Below, one piece after another: positions 7,914 through 17,342 of a stretch of 42,421 bases of DNA. A model generated the notes under the pieces. The model saw nothing but the letters and a program-made list of their open reading frames with translations, did no database searches and was not told the origin of the DNA. Position 1 is the first letter of the stretch, and every line of letters starts with the position of its first letter. A program made the position numbers and the translations under genes. The DNA comes from Bacillota bacterium (GTDB taxonomy: Bacteria; Bacillota; Clostridia; Peptostreptococcales; Acidaminobacteraceae), in contig JAOARG010000014.1 of NCBI GenBank assembly GCA_025210655.1, forward strand, positions 1-42,421. Reading direction: 5' to 3'.

Positions 7914-10559
7914 ATGAGAAAATTAACGGTTGGTGTACTTGCCCATGTAGATGCGGGTAAAACTACTTTGTCGGAGAGTATGCTTTACTATAGTGGGAAG
8001 ATTAGAACTTTAGGTAGAGTTGATAATAAGGATGCCTATTTAGATACTTTTGAACTTGAAAGGGCTAGGGGAATCACTATTTTTTCTAAACAGGCGGTTA
8101 TGAATTTTGATGACACTGAGATTACCTTGCTTGATACTCCAGGTCATGTGGATTTTTCTGCTGAAATGGAAAGAACTCTTCAAGTATTAGATTATGCAAT
8201 ACTTGTTGTTAGTGGTATGGATGGAGTTCAAAATCACACTAAGACAGTTTGGGAACTACTTGATAATTATAATGTTCCAACATTTATTTTTGTTAATAAA
8301 ATGGACCAAAAGGGGACAGAAGTAAATAGGGTTATGGAGTCCTTACATAAGGATCTTAGTGATAGATGTATATATTTTAATGATGAAGATATTGATGAAA
8401 GAAATGAATTACTTGCACTATGTGATGAAGATGTTATGGACAACTTTATGACTTTAGGTGATGTGTCAGATGAAGATATTAGGGATTTGATTATTGATAG
8501 AAAGGCTTTTCCAGTATTTTTTGGATCCGCTTTAAAGCAAGATGGGACTGATGAATTTTTTAATCAGTTTTTATATTATACTGACGAAAGAGCCTATCCA
8601 GAAGAATTTGGAGCAAAAGTATTTAAAATAACAAGGGATTCTCAAGGGAATAGACTTACCCATATGAAGATAACTGCTGGGAGTTTGAAGGTAAAAGACC
8701 CAATTGAAAGTAATGAAATGATTGAGAAAGTTAATCAGATAAGAGTATATTCAGGAGAAAAATATCATACTGAAAGTAGTGTAGAGGCAGGTACTATCTG
8801 CGCAGTTACAGGTCTTACGAAAACAAGACCGGGTGAAGGTTTAGGTATTGAAGTGAAATCAAATTCACCTTATTTAGAACCAGTCTTATCATATAAATTA
8901 CTTCTTGAAGATGGCATTGATGAGAGGCAAGTTTTACCCTATTTAAGAGAACTTGAAGATGAGGAACCTGAGTTAAGGATACTTTGGGAAGAGGAAAATC
9001 AATCTATTTTTATCCAGGTAATGGGTAAGGTTCAGTTAGAAATACTTACCTCAATTTTAGAAAATAGATTTGGAATAAATGTGGGTTTTGGTCATGGTGA
9101 GATAGTTTATCGTGAGACAATTAAGGACACTGTGGAAGGTGTAGGACATTTCGAACCACTGAGACATTATTCTGAGGTTCACCTTTTGATGGAAGCAGGC
9201 CCTAAGGGGAGTGGAATGATGTTTTCATCAAAGTGCAGTGAAGATATCTTAAGTAGAAACTGGCAAAATCTTGTGTTACAGCATTTAAATGAGAAAGCCC
9301 ACCGAGGAGTACTTATTGGAGCAAATATAACTGATATGAAGATTACTCTAGTATCAGGGAGAGCCCATAATAAACATACCTCTGGTGGAGATTTTAGACA
9401 AGCCACATATAGAGCTGTGAGACAAGGTCTTATGGAGGCCAGTAGTGTTATTCTTGAACCCTATTATAGATTTAAGTTGAATATACCTGAGAATATGGTA
9501 GGGAAAGCTATGACAGATATTGATCAGATACACGGTACCTGTGTAATCGAAAAAATTGAAGGTAATAGCGCAACCCTAGTAGGGGAAGCTCCAGTTGCTA
9601 CAATGCGTAATTATCAGGAAGAAGTATATGCATATACTAAGGGTGAGGGTAGGCTATCTATTTCTGTAAAGGGGTATGATATATGTCATAATCCTGAAGA
9701 GATAATAGAAAAGTTTAATTATGACCCTGAACTTGATTTATTCAATCCTAGCGGTTCGGTATTTTGTTCTAAGGGAACAGGATATACTGTAGCGTGGGAT
9801 GAAGTGAAAAAGCATATGCATGTGGAGAGTTATCTAAAACCTAGCAAAGGAAATGATGAAAAAGTAATTGTTAGAAAAAAGAAACCATCTGAAGATGACT
9901 ACATTAGCCATGAAGAGATTGATGCTATTTTTAATAAGACTTTTTATGCTAATCAAGGGAGAAAAAGCATTTGGAAAAAGAGAAAGACTTCCAAAGAAAG
10001 CTATTATACAAGCACAAGTACAAAAAGTAATAATAGATCTAATAGCTATGATAAAAGTAAGGAAGAGTATCTTTTAGTAGATGGCTATAACATTATTCAT
10101 GATTGGCCCGAACTAAAGGAAGACACTGATAGTAGTATGGGGATTGCAAGGGATAAACTTATGGATATCTTAAGTAATTATCAAGCAATTAGAAAATGCC
10201 AGATAATTTTGGTATTTGATGCCTATCGTGTCAAAGGTGGTAGAGAGTCTGTAGAAGATTATCATAATATTAGAGTAGTTTATACAGCTGAAGCCCAGAC
10301 GGCTGACCACTATATAGAGAGGTTTGCGAGAGAAAACAGAAAAAAATACCGTGTTACGGTTGCCACTTCTGATGGACTTCAGCAAATAATCATTAGGGGT
10401 TCTGGGGCAGGTCTAATGTCTGCTAGAGAGTTGAGAGAAACTATTAAAAGTGCTGAAGATACTTTAGCTAAGGAACATTTAAGTAAAAACAAGAAGGATA
10501 AAAATCTTATAGAAGATATGATATCTGATGAGCTAAAAAAGAAGCTTGAAATAGAATAA
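7914..10559 (+). CDS. TetM/EF-G-like translational GTPase fused to a YacP/Rae1-like NYN nuclease domain
   Basis: Residues 1 to about 640 are a full EF-G-like factor of the ribosomal protection type: G1 AHVDAGKTT, G2 GITI, G3 DTPGHVDF, G4 NKMD and later EF-G domains. A lysine/serine-rich linker of about 70 residues leads to a C-terminal NYN (PIN-like) domain from about residue 718 with LLVDGYNIIHDW, VFDAYRV, TADHYIERF and VATSDG. The acidic positions D723, D769, D798 and D820 are all kept. NYN proteins of the YacP family include B. subtilis Rae1, a ribosome-dependent A-site mRNA endonuclease. The Tet(M) loop YSPVST that displaces tetracycline is replaced by HNKHTSGG, so I do not call it a tetracycline resistance gene. 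ATG 7914 is chosen because AAAAGGA sits 10 bases upstream; the upstream TTG 7905 is too close to that site. It is 881 residues against about 640 for Tet(M). Confidence 0.9.
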   Translation: MRKLTVGVLAHVDAGKTTLSESMLYYSGKIRTLGRVDNKDAYLDTFELERARGITIFSKQAVMNFDDTEITLLDTPGHVDFSAEMERTLQVLDYAILVVSGMDGVQNHTKTVWELLDNYNVPTFIFVNKMDQKGTEVNRVMESLHKDLSDRCIYFNDEDIDERNELLALCDEDVMDNFMTLGDVSDEDIRDLIIDRKAFPVFFGSALKQDGTDEFFNQFLYYTDERAYPEEFGAKVFKITRDSQGNRLTHMKITAGSLKVKDPIESNEMIEKVNQIRVYSGEKYHTESSVEAGTICAVTGLTKTRPGEGLGIEVKSNSPYLEPVLSYKLLLEDGIDERQVLPYLRELEDEEPELRILWEEENQSIFIQVMGKVQLEILTSILENRFGINVGFGHGEIVYRETIKDTVEGVGHFEPLRHYSEVHLLMEAGPKGSGMMFSSKCSEDILSRNWQNLVLQHLNEKAHRGVLIGANITDMKITLVSGRAHNKHTSGGDFRQATYRAVRQGLMEASSVILEPYYRFKLNIPENMVGKAMTDIDQIHGTCVIEKIEGNSATLVGEAPVATMRNYQEEVYAYTKGEGRLSISVKGYDICHNPEEIIEKFNYDPELDLFNPSGSVFCSKGTGYTVAWDEVKKHMHVESYLKPSKGNDEKVIVRKKKPSEDDYISHEEIDAIFNKTFYANQGRKSIWKKRKTSKESYYTSTSTKSNNRSNSYDKSKEEYLLVDGYNIIHDWPELKEDTDSSMGIARDKLMDILSNYQAIRKCQIILVFDAYRVKGGRESVEDYHNIRVVYTAEAQTADHYIERFARENRKKYRVTVATSDGLQQIIIRGSGAGLMSARELRETIKSAEDTLAKEHLSKNKKDKNLIEDMISDELKKKLEIE

Positions 10560-10581
10560 GGATTTGTATGGAGGAAGAGTC

Positions 10582-11055
10582 ATGAGAAAATTTAAGAAGT
10601 TATATGTGTTCGCAATCGCCCTAATTATTCTAGTTGGTTGTAATGCAAATGTTGATATGGAAGTAAAAAATGATAATAAGATTAACTCGGTGGAATCAGA
10701 AAGCAGTTTACCACCACAGGAGCTTGTTGATAACAATATAGAGAACACGGATGTTTCAATCGCATTTGAAGTTACAGAGTCAAGTAATTCAAATATAGAT
10801 GGTATATATATTACGTATATACTTAAGGGGACAGTGTTTAAATCATATAAAGGAGATATACAAATAGGTGAAGAGGTTATTTTTTATAAGACTATTGAGT
10901 ACTTAGATGAATTCGAAAATATAAATCCTTTTGAGGGTAAAAAAATGATTGCAAGTTTTAATTATTCTGAAAATGGTCAGTTATTAATACCGGATGTTGC
11001 TTACGACTTTAACTATAGCAATGAGATCAACGAGATGTATGAAAAGACTAAGTAA
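10582..11055 (+). CDS. Small hypothetical lipoprotein
   Basis: A 157-residue protein with a lysine-containing N-terminus, a hydrophobic signal segment and the lipobox LVGC (cysteine at residue 20), so it is probably anchored outside the membrane. ATG 10582 is used because GGAGG at 10570-10574 lies 7 bases upstream; the upstream TTG 10564 precedes that site. The mature part is acidic with a serine/asparagine-rich linker, then a predicted beta-rich domain (DGIYITYILKGTVFKSYKGD). I do not recognise the family. It follows the GTPase-NYN gene by 22 bp and may be cotranscribed with it. Confidence 0.75.
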   Translation: MRKFKKLYVFAIALIILVGCNANVDMEVKNDNKINSVESESSLPPQELVDNNIENTDVSIAFEVTESSNSNIDGIYITYILKGTVFKSYKGDIQIGEEVIFYKTIEYLDEFENINPFEGKKMIASFNYSENGQLLIPDVAYDFNYSNEINEMYEKTK

Positions 11056-11103
11056 GGAAAGATAGAAGAGTTATTTGGATAACGGAAATTCACAATATGA
11101 AAT

Positions 11104-11159
11104 CTTATCTACAATACATGTTTTTTAGCAATTACTGAATGTAACGTATTGTAGATAAG
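11104..11159. repeat. Inverted repeat related to the MITE-like element at 17196
   Basis: Perfect 14-bp arms CTTATCTACAATAC and GTATTGTAGATAAG flank a 28-nt loop between two converging genes. TATTGTAGATAAGAAT recurs at 17287-17302, and similarity extends across the central part of both elements. The outer inverted ends of the second copy are not recognisable here, so this may be a decayed copy. It may also act as a transcription barrier between the convergent genes, although no U-tract follows. Confidence 0.65.
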
Positions 11160-11209
11160 AATTATGAAAATGCACTTTGTTAATAATATAAGTACTTTAT
11201 AATATTAAG

Positions 11210-11791
11210 TTATTCATATATTTCTACAGGTGTATTTAAAGGAGCATATAACCATAATTTCTTAACATCTTCATCTGATAAGGAAATACATCCCCATGTC
11301 CAATCAGTATTACTGCCACCACCGTGTATACCGACTTCTCCACCTAATTTTGTTTTCCAAGGTGGCTGAAGTCCTTTTTCTATGGCATCGACTATTGAGT
11401 CATAGGTTTCTTTGCTAATAAAGTCATTATCCAATGCATTTTTAGCGTCTTCAATATCAGGATAAGACAATCCTAAAAATAAGGTGAATCTACTTTTTTC
11501 ATTTCTAGTACATACATAATACTTGCCTACAGGAGTTTTTTTATCTCCTTCTTTATATTTGTCTCCTTTTGGAGATGAGCCTAAGCCTATACTAAAGGTA
11601 TCTGTGAGTGTCTCATTTATATATAACTCAAGAATCCGCTCACTTTTGTAGATTTTTATTAATGATTCATCAGAAGATATTAAAGCTTGTGGTGCTTTTG
11701 GTTTATTTACCAAGTAGATAGAAAATAATATGACAATAAATAATGCTGTGATTAACATTAGTTTGATTTTAGAATTTTTAAAAATCTTCAT
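11210..11791 (-). CDS. L,D-transpeptidase, YkuD family
   Basis: This enzyme family forms 3-3 crosslinks in peptidoglycan or attaches ligands to it outside the membrane. The 193-residue protein has an N-terminal membrane anchor (LMLITALFIVILFSIYLV) and a short extracytoplasmic linker. The YkuD domain has TPVGKYYV and the active-site segment IHGGGSNTDWTWGCISL, with catalytic Cys168 and His156. The usual SHGC is here TWGC, a known type of variation. There is no extra PG-binding domain. It lies 17 bp downstream of the dus gene on the same strand, so the two probably share a transcript, though a functional link is not evident. Confidence 0.88.
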   Translation of the reverse strand: MKIFKNSKIKLMLITALFIVILFSIYLVNKPKAPQALISSDESLIKIYKSERILELYINETLTDTFSIGLGSSPKGDKYKEGDKKTPVGKYYVCTRNEKSRFTLFLGLSYPDIEDAKNALDNDFISKETYDSIVDAIEKGLQPPWKTKLGGEVGIHGGGSNTDWTWGCISLSDEDVKKLWLYAPLNTPVEIYE

Positions 11792-11808
11792 ACTTCAGCT
11801 CCCCAAAG

Positions 11809-12762
11809 TTATTTTCTCCAATTAAACGATGAGTTTAATACTTTATTTACTATGTTTAAATAAGTGTCTTTATTTTTACTCTTTTTAATACTCTTTAAAA
11901 ATTTACCACTAGGATCTATATGAACAGATAAGTAGGTCCAGAATTCCTTCATTCTATCGAGTAGATGTTTTTCTCCTGAAAGAACATTTTCATAGTGGGA
12001 GAAAACCCTATCATGTAGTTCTTTGATTTTATCCATTTCATTTGGAATATAAAACCCATTATTCTTTATAAGTGATGGTAAGAATGGGTCCATTAAGGCA
12101 CCTCTACCAATCATAAATTTATCTATGTTAGGAAATCTACTTTGTATTTTTACGTAATCCTCATAAGAATATATATCTCCGTTATAAGTCATATCGTGTT
12201 TACAAATTTTATATTGCTCTTCAAAAGCATCTAAATCAACAGTTCCTTCATACTTTTGTTTTCCAATCCTAGCATGTAGCATAACACCGGAAATAGGATA
12301 GTCATTTAAGACTTCCATTACCTCAAATCCTTCTTCTGGATCGTGGAGCCCTAGGCGCATTTTTACAGTAAGATTATAATTAGTGTCTTTACAAGCTTCA
12401 TCAAGTACTTTTCTAATCATATCAGGGTATGGAAGTAGTCCTGACCCTCTTTTTTTCTTTGTAACAGTTGGATAGGGGCAGCCAAGATTCCAGTTGATTT
12501 CCTTATAACCCATTTCTGAAATAATCTTAGCATATTTTCTAAAGCCTTCTCCATCATTACTTAGTAGTTGAGGTACAACGATATCAATATTGTTGTTGTT
12601 CTCAGGAAGAATATCTTTGAATGCTGATTGACCGATCTTAAATGAAGTGGATGTAGTGATAAATGGTGCATAGTATAAATCGATTCCTTCAAAAAGGTCT
12701 TGGTAGATATTCCTATAGTAATAGTTTGTCAATCCCTGTAAAGGGGCTAAAAATAGTTTCAT
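11809..12762 (-). CDS. tRNA-dihydrouridine synthase family protein
   Basis: Dus enzymes reduce uridine to dihydrouridine in tRNA with FMN and NADPH. The 317-residue protein starts MKLFLAPLQGLTN, carries NLGCPYPTV with candidate catalytic Cys95, and has KKKRGSGLL after it. TVKMRLGL, MLHARI, YNGDI and MIGRGAL complete the TIM-barrel FMN site. ATG 12762 is chosen because GGAG lies 7 bases upstream on the minus strand; the upstream in-frame TTG at 12780 precedes that site. It belongs to a divergent Dus branch, so the target position in tRNA cannot be named. The L,D-transpeptidase gene follows closely on the same strand. Confidence 0.87.
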   Translation of the reverse strand: MKLFLAPLQGLTNYYYRNIYQDLFEGIDLYYAPFITTSTSFKIGQSAFKDILPENNNNIDIVVPQLLSNDGEGFRKYAKIISEMGYKEINWNLGCPYPTVTKKKRGSGLLPYPDMIRKVLDEACKDTNYNLTVKMRLGLHDPEEGFEVMEVLNDYPISGVMLHARIGKQKYEGTVDLDAFEEQYKICKHDMTYNGDIYSYEDYVKIQSRFPNIDKFMIGRGALMDPFLPSLIKNNGFYIPNEMDKIKELHDRVFSHYENVLSGEKHLLDRMKEFWTYLSVHIDPSGKFLKSIKKSKNKDTYLNIVNKVLNSSFNWRK

Positions 12763-12911
12763 TTCTTTTCTCCATTTCAAAAATAAAAATAATATTTATT
12801 ATTTTATCATAGGTAGACCATAGTATTAAAGCCTAATCGTGTTTCCATAAGAAATAAATGGATATTATATAAGTATAGTAGATTATAATTAGTTACTTTT
12901 GGGAGGATAAT

Positions 12912-15230
12912 ATGAATAAATTACTTTATTCAATAATGGTTTTAATATTGGTTTTTTCAACAATTTCATATAGTGATGATGTATTTAAAGGGCCAAGTAA
13001 TATGGATATTGATTCCCATGGTTCAGTTATGCTAATCATTAAATTTGATACGGGAGAAATAACATATGGAAATAAAGCTGCACTTGATTTTTATGGTTAT
13101 CCAGAGAGTCAATTTATTGGTATGCATATAGATAGTATAAATACCTTGAGTAAGGAAGAAGTTCAGAAAGAAATGAGATTAGCAAAAGAAGAAAAACGTC
13201 ATTACTTTCTTTTTCAGCATAAATTGATGAACGGTGAAATTAGGAATGTAGAAGTATATTCGTCACCAATAAATAATGGTGGTGAAGTATATCTTTTTTC
13301 TGTCATTCATGATATAACCCCAAGGATTTTGGCAGAGCAAGAGGCTGATAAAAGATTAAAAATTATTAATGCTATGATAGGTATATTGGTAATAGTAACT
13401 AGTATTTTTCTATTTAGAGAGAACAGGTCAAAAAGACACTTTAGACAGTTAAGTCAAAGATATGATTCTTTATTTTCTAATATGAAAGAGGGCTTTGCTC
13501 TACATGAGATAGTTGTTAATAAATTAGGAAAACCAATTGATTATATTTTCTTGGACGTAAATAAAGCTTTTGAAGAAATAACTGGACTGATGGGAGATGA
13601 AATATTAGGTCATAGTGTGAAAAAAATTCTTCCTGAAACTGAAGAGTATTGGATTCGAAATTACGGACAAGTAGCTCTTGAAGGAAATAGCATGAGTTTT
13701 GAAGAATTCTCATTGGCATTAGGAAAGTATTTTAAGGTAAATGTATATAGTCCCATCAAAGGTCAATTTATTACTGTATTTACTGATATAACAAAGGAAA
13801 GAGAATCTCAAATAGAAATGGAAAATGAAAAGGCTCTTTTAGAAACTACCTTGTATTCCTTAAGTGATGGAGTAATATCTACAGATCTCCATGGTAGTAT
13901 TGAACATATGAATACTGTTGCTGAAGAGTTAACTGGATTTGATATTGAGGAGGTTAAGGGGAAAGCTATTGATGTGATATATAAAGTAATTGGAGAAAGT
14001 AATGAAACTACTGTTGAGAATATAATTACTAAAGTCTTAAAGAGTAAGGAAAAAATAAAGTTTGCAAGTAATAGTTACCTGATTAGTAAATCTGGAGAAA
14101 AAAAACCGATTGAGGAAAACGCCTCACCAATAATTAATTCAGAAGGGGAGATTATAGGAGCTGTAGTGGTATTTAGAGATTTTACTGATAAGAAGGAAAA
14201 AATAGATAAGATAACATATTTGAGTTACCATGATCAATTGACGGGATTATATAATAGGAGATTTTTTGAAGAGGAATTAGAGAGAATTGATGTAAAGGAA
14301 AATCTTCCTATTTCTCTATTGATGATTGATGTAAATGGATTAAAGCTGACGAATGATGCCTTTGGTCACAAAATGGGAGACCGATTGCTAATGAGAGTAT
14401 CCGATGTGCTGAAAAAAGTGTGTAGTAAGAATAATAAGGTCGCAAGGATAGGTGGAGATGAGTTTGTTGTATTACTTCCTCAAACTAATTCAAGTGAGAC
14501 TGAGAAAATAATAACTTGTATTAAAAATGAATTAAGGGGTACTATGCTTGAGAATATTGTTATTTCAGTTTCTATTGGATATGAAGTGAAAAATGATATT
14601 ACAGATAATATAAATGAAGTGTATTTAGTAGCTGAAGAAAAAATGTACAGAAAAAAACTTACTGAAAGCCAGAGTATGAGAAATTCTACAATTAAAGTAA
14701 TACTAAAGACTTTAAATGAATCCAACGAAAGAGAAAGACTACACTCGGATAAGGTCAGTAAATGGTCGGTAAAATTAGGTGAAAAAATCGGATTAACAAG
14801 TGAGGAGTTAAAAGAATTAGAAGTTGCAGGTTTAATGCATGATATAGGAAAAATTGCAATTAACAATAGCTACTTAGATAAGGCAGAAAAATTAACTGAG
14901 TTTGAGTATGAAGAAGTAAAGAAGCATTCGGAAATTGGATATCATATACTTAAGTCTGTTGATGAGTATACCGATTTGGCTGAGTATTCTTTATGTCATC
15001 ATGAAAGATGGGATGGAAAGGGATATCCAAGGGGATTGAAAGGTGAAACTATTCCTCTTTTTGCTAGAATTATTACTATAGCAGATGCTTTTGAGGCTAT
15101 GACTTCTGATAGACCTTATAGAGAAGCTATGAGTGAGAAAATGGCACTTGAAGAGCTAAAAAAATGTTCAGGTTCACAATTTGATCCTAAACTTGTGGAG
15201 GAATTTTTAGAGCTATTTGATATTTATTAG
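12912..15230 (+). CDS. Membrane PAS-GGDEF-HD-GYP cyclic-di-GMP signalling protein
   Basis: A 772-residue sensor with both cyclic-di-GMP synthesis and degradation modules. An N-terminal signal or anchor segment (1-22) is followed by an extracytoplasmic PAS-like domain (about 35-145), a membrane segment (about 150-168), and two cytoplasmic PAS regions (about 185-290 and 305-430). The GGDEF domain has an intact G514-F518 motif (RIGGDEFVVLL). The C-terminal HD-GYP domain has H643-D644 (HDIGK), CHHERWDGKG and GYP from residue 704. Both output sites look functional, so net activity probably depends on the signal. The start has a GGGAGGA site. The chrA gene begins 12 bp after its stop, suggesting co-expression. 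Confidence 0.92.
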   Translation: MNKLLYSIMVLILVFSTISYSDDVFKGPSNMDIDSHGSVMLIIKFDTGEITYGNKAALDFYGYPESQFIGMHIDSINTLSKEEVQKEMRLAKEEKRHYFLFQHKLMNGEIRNVEVYSSPINNGGEVYLFSVIHDITPRILAEQEADKRLKIINAMIGILVIVTSIFLFRENRSKRHFRQLSQRYDSLFSNMKEGFALHEIVVNKLGKPIDYIFLDVNKAFEEITGLMGDEILGHSVKKILPETEEYWIRNYGQVALEGNSMSFEEFSLALGKYFKVNVYSPIKGQFITVFTDITKERESQIEMENEKALLETTLYSLSDGVISTDLHGSIEHMNTVAEELTGFDIEEVKGKAIDVIYKVIGESNETTVENIITKVLKSKEKIKFASNSYLISKSGEKKPIEENASPIINSEGEIIGAVVVFRDFTDKKEKIDKITYLSYHDQLTGLYNRRFFEEELERIDVKENLPISLLMIDVNGLKLTNDAFGHKMGDRLLMRVSDVLKKVCSKNNKVARIGGDEFVVLLPQTNSSETEKIITCIKNELRGTMLENIVISVSIGYEVKNDITDNINEVYLVAEEKMYRKKLTESQSMRNSTIKVILKTLNESNERERLHSDKVSKWSVKLGEKIGLTSEELKELEVAGLMHDIGKIAINNSYLDKAEKLTEFEYEEVKKHSEIGYHILKSVDEYTDLAEYSLCHHERWDGKGYPRGLKGETIPLFARIITIADAFEAMTSDRPYREAMSEKMALEELKKCSGSQFDPKLVEEFLELFDIY

Positions 15231-15242
15231 TAGGTGACTTAT

Positions 15243-16430
15243 ATGAATAAGAAAAAAGAATCAACTAAAATAAGGAAAACTTTTTTAAAAGATGTATTTA
15301 TTTGTTCATTAGGAGCATACGGGGGACCGGAGGCTCATTATGGTGTCTTTACTGACCAGATGGTTATTAAAAGAAAATATCTAACTGAAGAGGAAATGAT
15401 TGAACTAATAGCCTTGTGTAGTATATTGCCAGGTCCTACCAGTACTCAAACAATGGTATCAATGGGTTATAAGACCGGAGGGCCTATTTTAGCATTATTG
15501 ACAATGCTTGTTTGGGCACTTCCTGCGATTACTATAATGACAATTCTATCATTTTTATACATGATACTAAATAACTTGAATATTTCAACTGATACTCTTA
15601 AATTTGTAGGTCCTATGGCAGTTGGATTTATTGTTGTAGCTGCATTTCGAATAGGAAAAAAGGTAGTTAAGGACAAGATGACCACAGTACTTTTCCTATT
15701 TGGAGCATTAACAACATATTTCATTAGGAATCCTATAATATTTCCAACAGTTTTGATTTTAGGGGGACTTGTCAGTATTTTATATTCCGATGAAGAGGAT
15801 TTATGGAATAGGGTGGATTTAAATCCACCATGGAGATATTTGATAGCATTTTCTATATTAGCCCTTCTAGCGATAATATTATCTTTAATATTTAATAATA
15901 GAATAGTAGATCTGTTTGAGAGCTTTTACAGGTATGGATACTTGGTATTTGGAGGAGGTCAGGTTGTAGTTCCTGTTATGCATAGTGAACTTGTACACGT
16001 AAAAGGATATATGACTAATCAGGAATTTTTAACTGGATATGGAATAGTACAAGGAATACCAGGACCCCTATTTAGTTTTAGTGCTTATGCTGGTGGAATG
16101 GCAGCTAGGGGTTCGGGGGTAATTAGGCAGATTATTGGATCTATAGTTGGTGGAATTGGTATATTTTTGCCCGGAATTCTTTTAATATATTTTGTCTATC
16201 CAGTATGGGAGAATCTTAAAAGAATAAAAGGTATAAAAGTTTCCTTAAAGGGAATCAATGCAGTAGCAGGTGGTTTAATTGGAGTATCAGCTATAATATT
16301 AATGCAGCGTAGTGGGATACATTTGGAAAATATTATTGTAACATTTTTGTCTATTGTTTTATTGCTTTCTAAAAAAGTTCCAGCCCCTTTGATAGTATTA
16401 TTATCTATTCTTGCAGGTGCCTTAATATAA
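15243..16430 (+). CDS. chrA: ChrA-family chromate transporter
   Basis: ChrA proteins are CHR-family membrane carriers best known for chromate efflux. The 395-residue protein is the long, two-domain form with about ten hydrophobic segments. Family motifs are SLGAYGGPEAHYGVF and ILPGPTSTQ in the first half, and VFGGGQVVVPV and IVQGIPGPLFSFSAYAGGMA in the second. ATG 15243 follows a GGTG site by 6 bases; GTG 15234 is in frame but less well placed. A natural substrate other than chromate, such as another oxyanion, is possible in an anaerobe. It lies 12 bp behind the GGDEF/HD-GYP gene. Confidence 0.88.
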   Translation: MNKKKESTKIRKTFLKDVFICSLGAYGGPEAHYGVFTDQMVIKRKYLTEEEMIELIALCSILPGPTSTQTMVSMGYKTGGPILALLTMLVWALPAITIMTILSFLYMILNNLNISTDTLKFVGPMAVGFIVVAAFRIGKKVVKDKMTTVLFLFGALTTYFIRNPIIFPTVLILGGLVSILYSDEEDLWNRVDLNPPWRYLIAFSILALLAIILSLIFNNRIVDLFESFYRYGYLVFGGGQVVVPVMHSELVHVKGYMTNQEFLTGYGIVQGIPGPLFSFSAYAGGMAARGSGVIRQIIGSIVGGIGIFLPGILLIYFVYPVWENLKRIKGIKVSLKGINAVAGGLIGVSAIILMQRSGIHLENIIVTFLSIVLLLSKKVPAPLIVLLSILAGALI

Positions 16431-16458
16431 TTGTATAATTGTTGATAATTATATTAAG
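16421..16458. repeat. Hairpin spanning the chrA stop codon
   Basis: A perfect 12-bp stem (CTTAATATAATT with AATTATATTAAG) encloses a 14-nt loop and includes the chrA stop codon. It ends 14 bp before the GNAT start. No U-tract follows, so it is more likely an RNA stability or translation element than a terminator. Confidence 0.5.
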
Positions 16459-16472
16459 AAAGATGTGAGAGA

Positions 16473-17189
16473 ATGAAGAAAAAGGAAGAAATTATTAATA
16501 TTTTAAATAGTAATCTAATTTATAATGTGAATGTTATTAACTTTATTAATAATTATGAAATTGATGAAATTAAAACTGAGGGGAATATAGTTCTTATAAA
16601 AGGAAGTAGCGATGAAAAATGGTTGTATACTTCATGTAAGAATAAAAAGGAGTTTGAAAAAATTCTTGCTTGGGTCGATGAATCTGATAAGTATTTTGTT
16701 ATCCAAAGAGATTGGGAACTTGAAATGATAAGAGAAAAATATGAAATAGACTGGTTATTATCATGTGAAAAGTTAGTCTTAAGTGATGATGTAAAGCTAG
16801 TAGAGGGAGACAATGATAAGCTAACTAATATAGAAGCAGATGACGCGGAGTATATTTATAATAATTATGGCTACAGCGACTATGCAAGTGTAGAATATAT
16901 TAGGGAAAGAATTATTAATGATTTGGCATTAGGAATTAAGAAAGATAAGAAACTAGTCGCTTGGCTACTAATACATGATGATGGAGCTATAGGTATGCTA
17001 CATGTGTTAGAGGAATATCGTGGAAATGGTCATGCGAGAAATCTTATGGAATCGATGATAGTTAAACTGAGAAGTGAAAATAGAATTCCTTTTGTACATA
17101 TTGAATCAAGAAATATAGCTTCTAAGAATTTATGCAAGAAGTTAGGTTTTACAAAGTATGGATACATTCATTGGGTGAAGATAAAATAA
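16473..17189 (+). CDS. GNAT family N-acetyltransferase
   Basis: GNAT enzymes transfer an acetyl group from acetyl-CoA to an amine. The C-terminal half of this 238-residue protein holds the fold: GAIGMLHVLEEYRGNGHARNLM is the strand beta-4 and pyrophosphate-binding loop (R/Q-x-x-G-x-G/A pattern seen as RGNGHA). HIESRNIASKNLCKKLGFTKYGYIHW is the usual C-terminal motif. The N-terminal 115 residues form a second, divergent region, as in FR47/GCN5-like two-part members. The substrate is unknown. It follows chrA by 42 bp across a hairpin and is followed by the MITE-like element. Confidence 0.82.
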   Translation: MKKKEEIINILNSNLIYNVNVINFINNYEIDEIKTEGNIVLIKGSSDEKWLYTSCKNKKEFEKILAWVDESDKYFVIQRDWELEMIREKYEIDWLLSCEKLVLSDDVKLVEGDNDKLTNIEADDAEYIYNNYGYSDYASVEYIRERIINDLALGIKKDKKLVAWLLIHDDGAIGMLHVLEEYRGNGHARNLMESMIVKLRSENRIPFVHIESRNIASKNLCKKLGFTKYGYIHWVKIK

Positions 17190-17195
17190 ATTTTA

Positions 17196-17342
17196 GTGTA
17201 GTATTAAATACCCGGCCATTGAAAAAGTTTGATTTGAAAATCTTATATAACAATATGTATCTTTCTTTCAATTATGGAAGCCAACATATTGTAGATAAGA
17301 ATCAACTTTATGTACTTTTTCAGTGGCTTTTTAATACTACAC
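17196..17342. mobile_element. MITE-like element, 147 bp, flanked by TA
   Basis: GTGTAGTATTAAA at 17196-17208 is the exact inverted complement of TTTAATACTACAC at 17330-17342. Further imperfect pairing runs inward: CCATTGAAAAAGT with ACTTTTTCAGTGG, and the CTTATATAACAATATG region with CATATTGTAGATAAG. TA dinucleotides flank both ends, as expected for IS630/Tc1-mariner-type insertion. There is no transposase. A short ORF across it is not credible. A related inverted repeat lies at 11104-11159. Confidence 0.65.

Noticed and set aside
7914..10559. Calling the GTPase a tetracycline resistance determinant
   Set aside because: The loop equivalent to Tet(M) YSPVST is not conserved, a NYN nuclease domain is fused at the C-terminus, and there is no Tet(M)-type leader peptide upstream.
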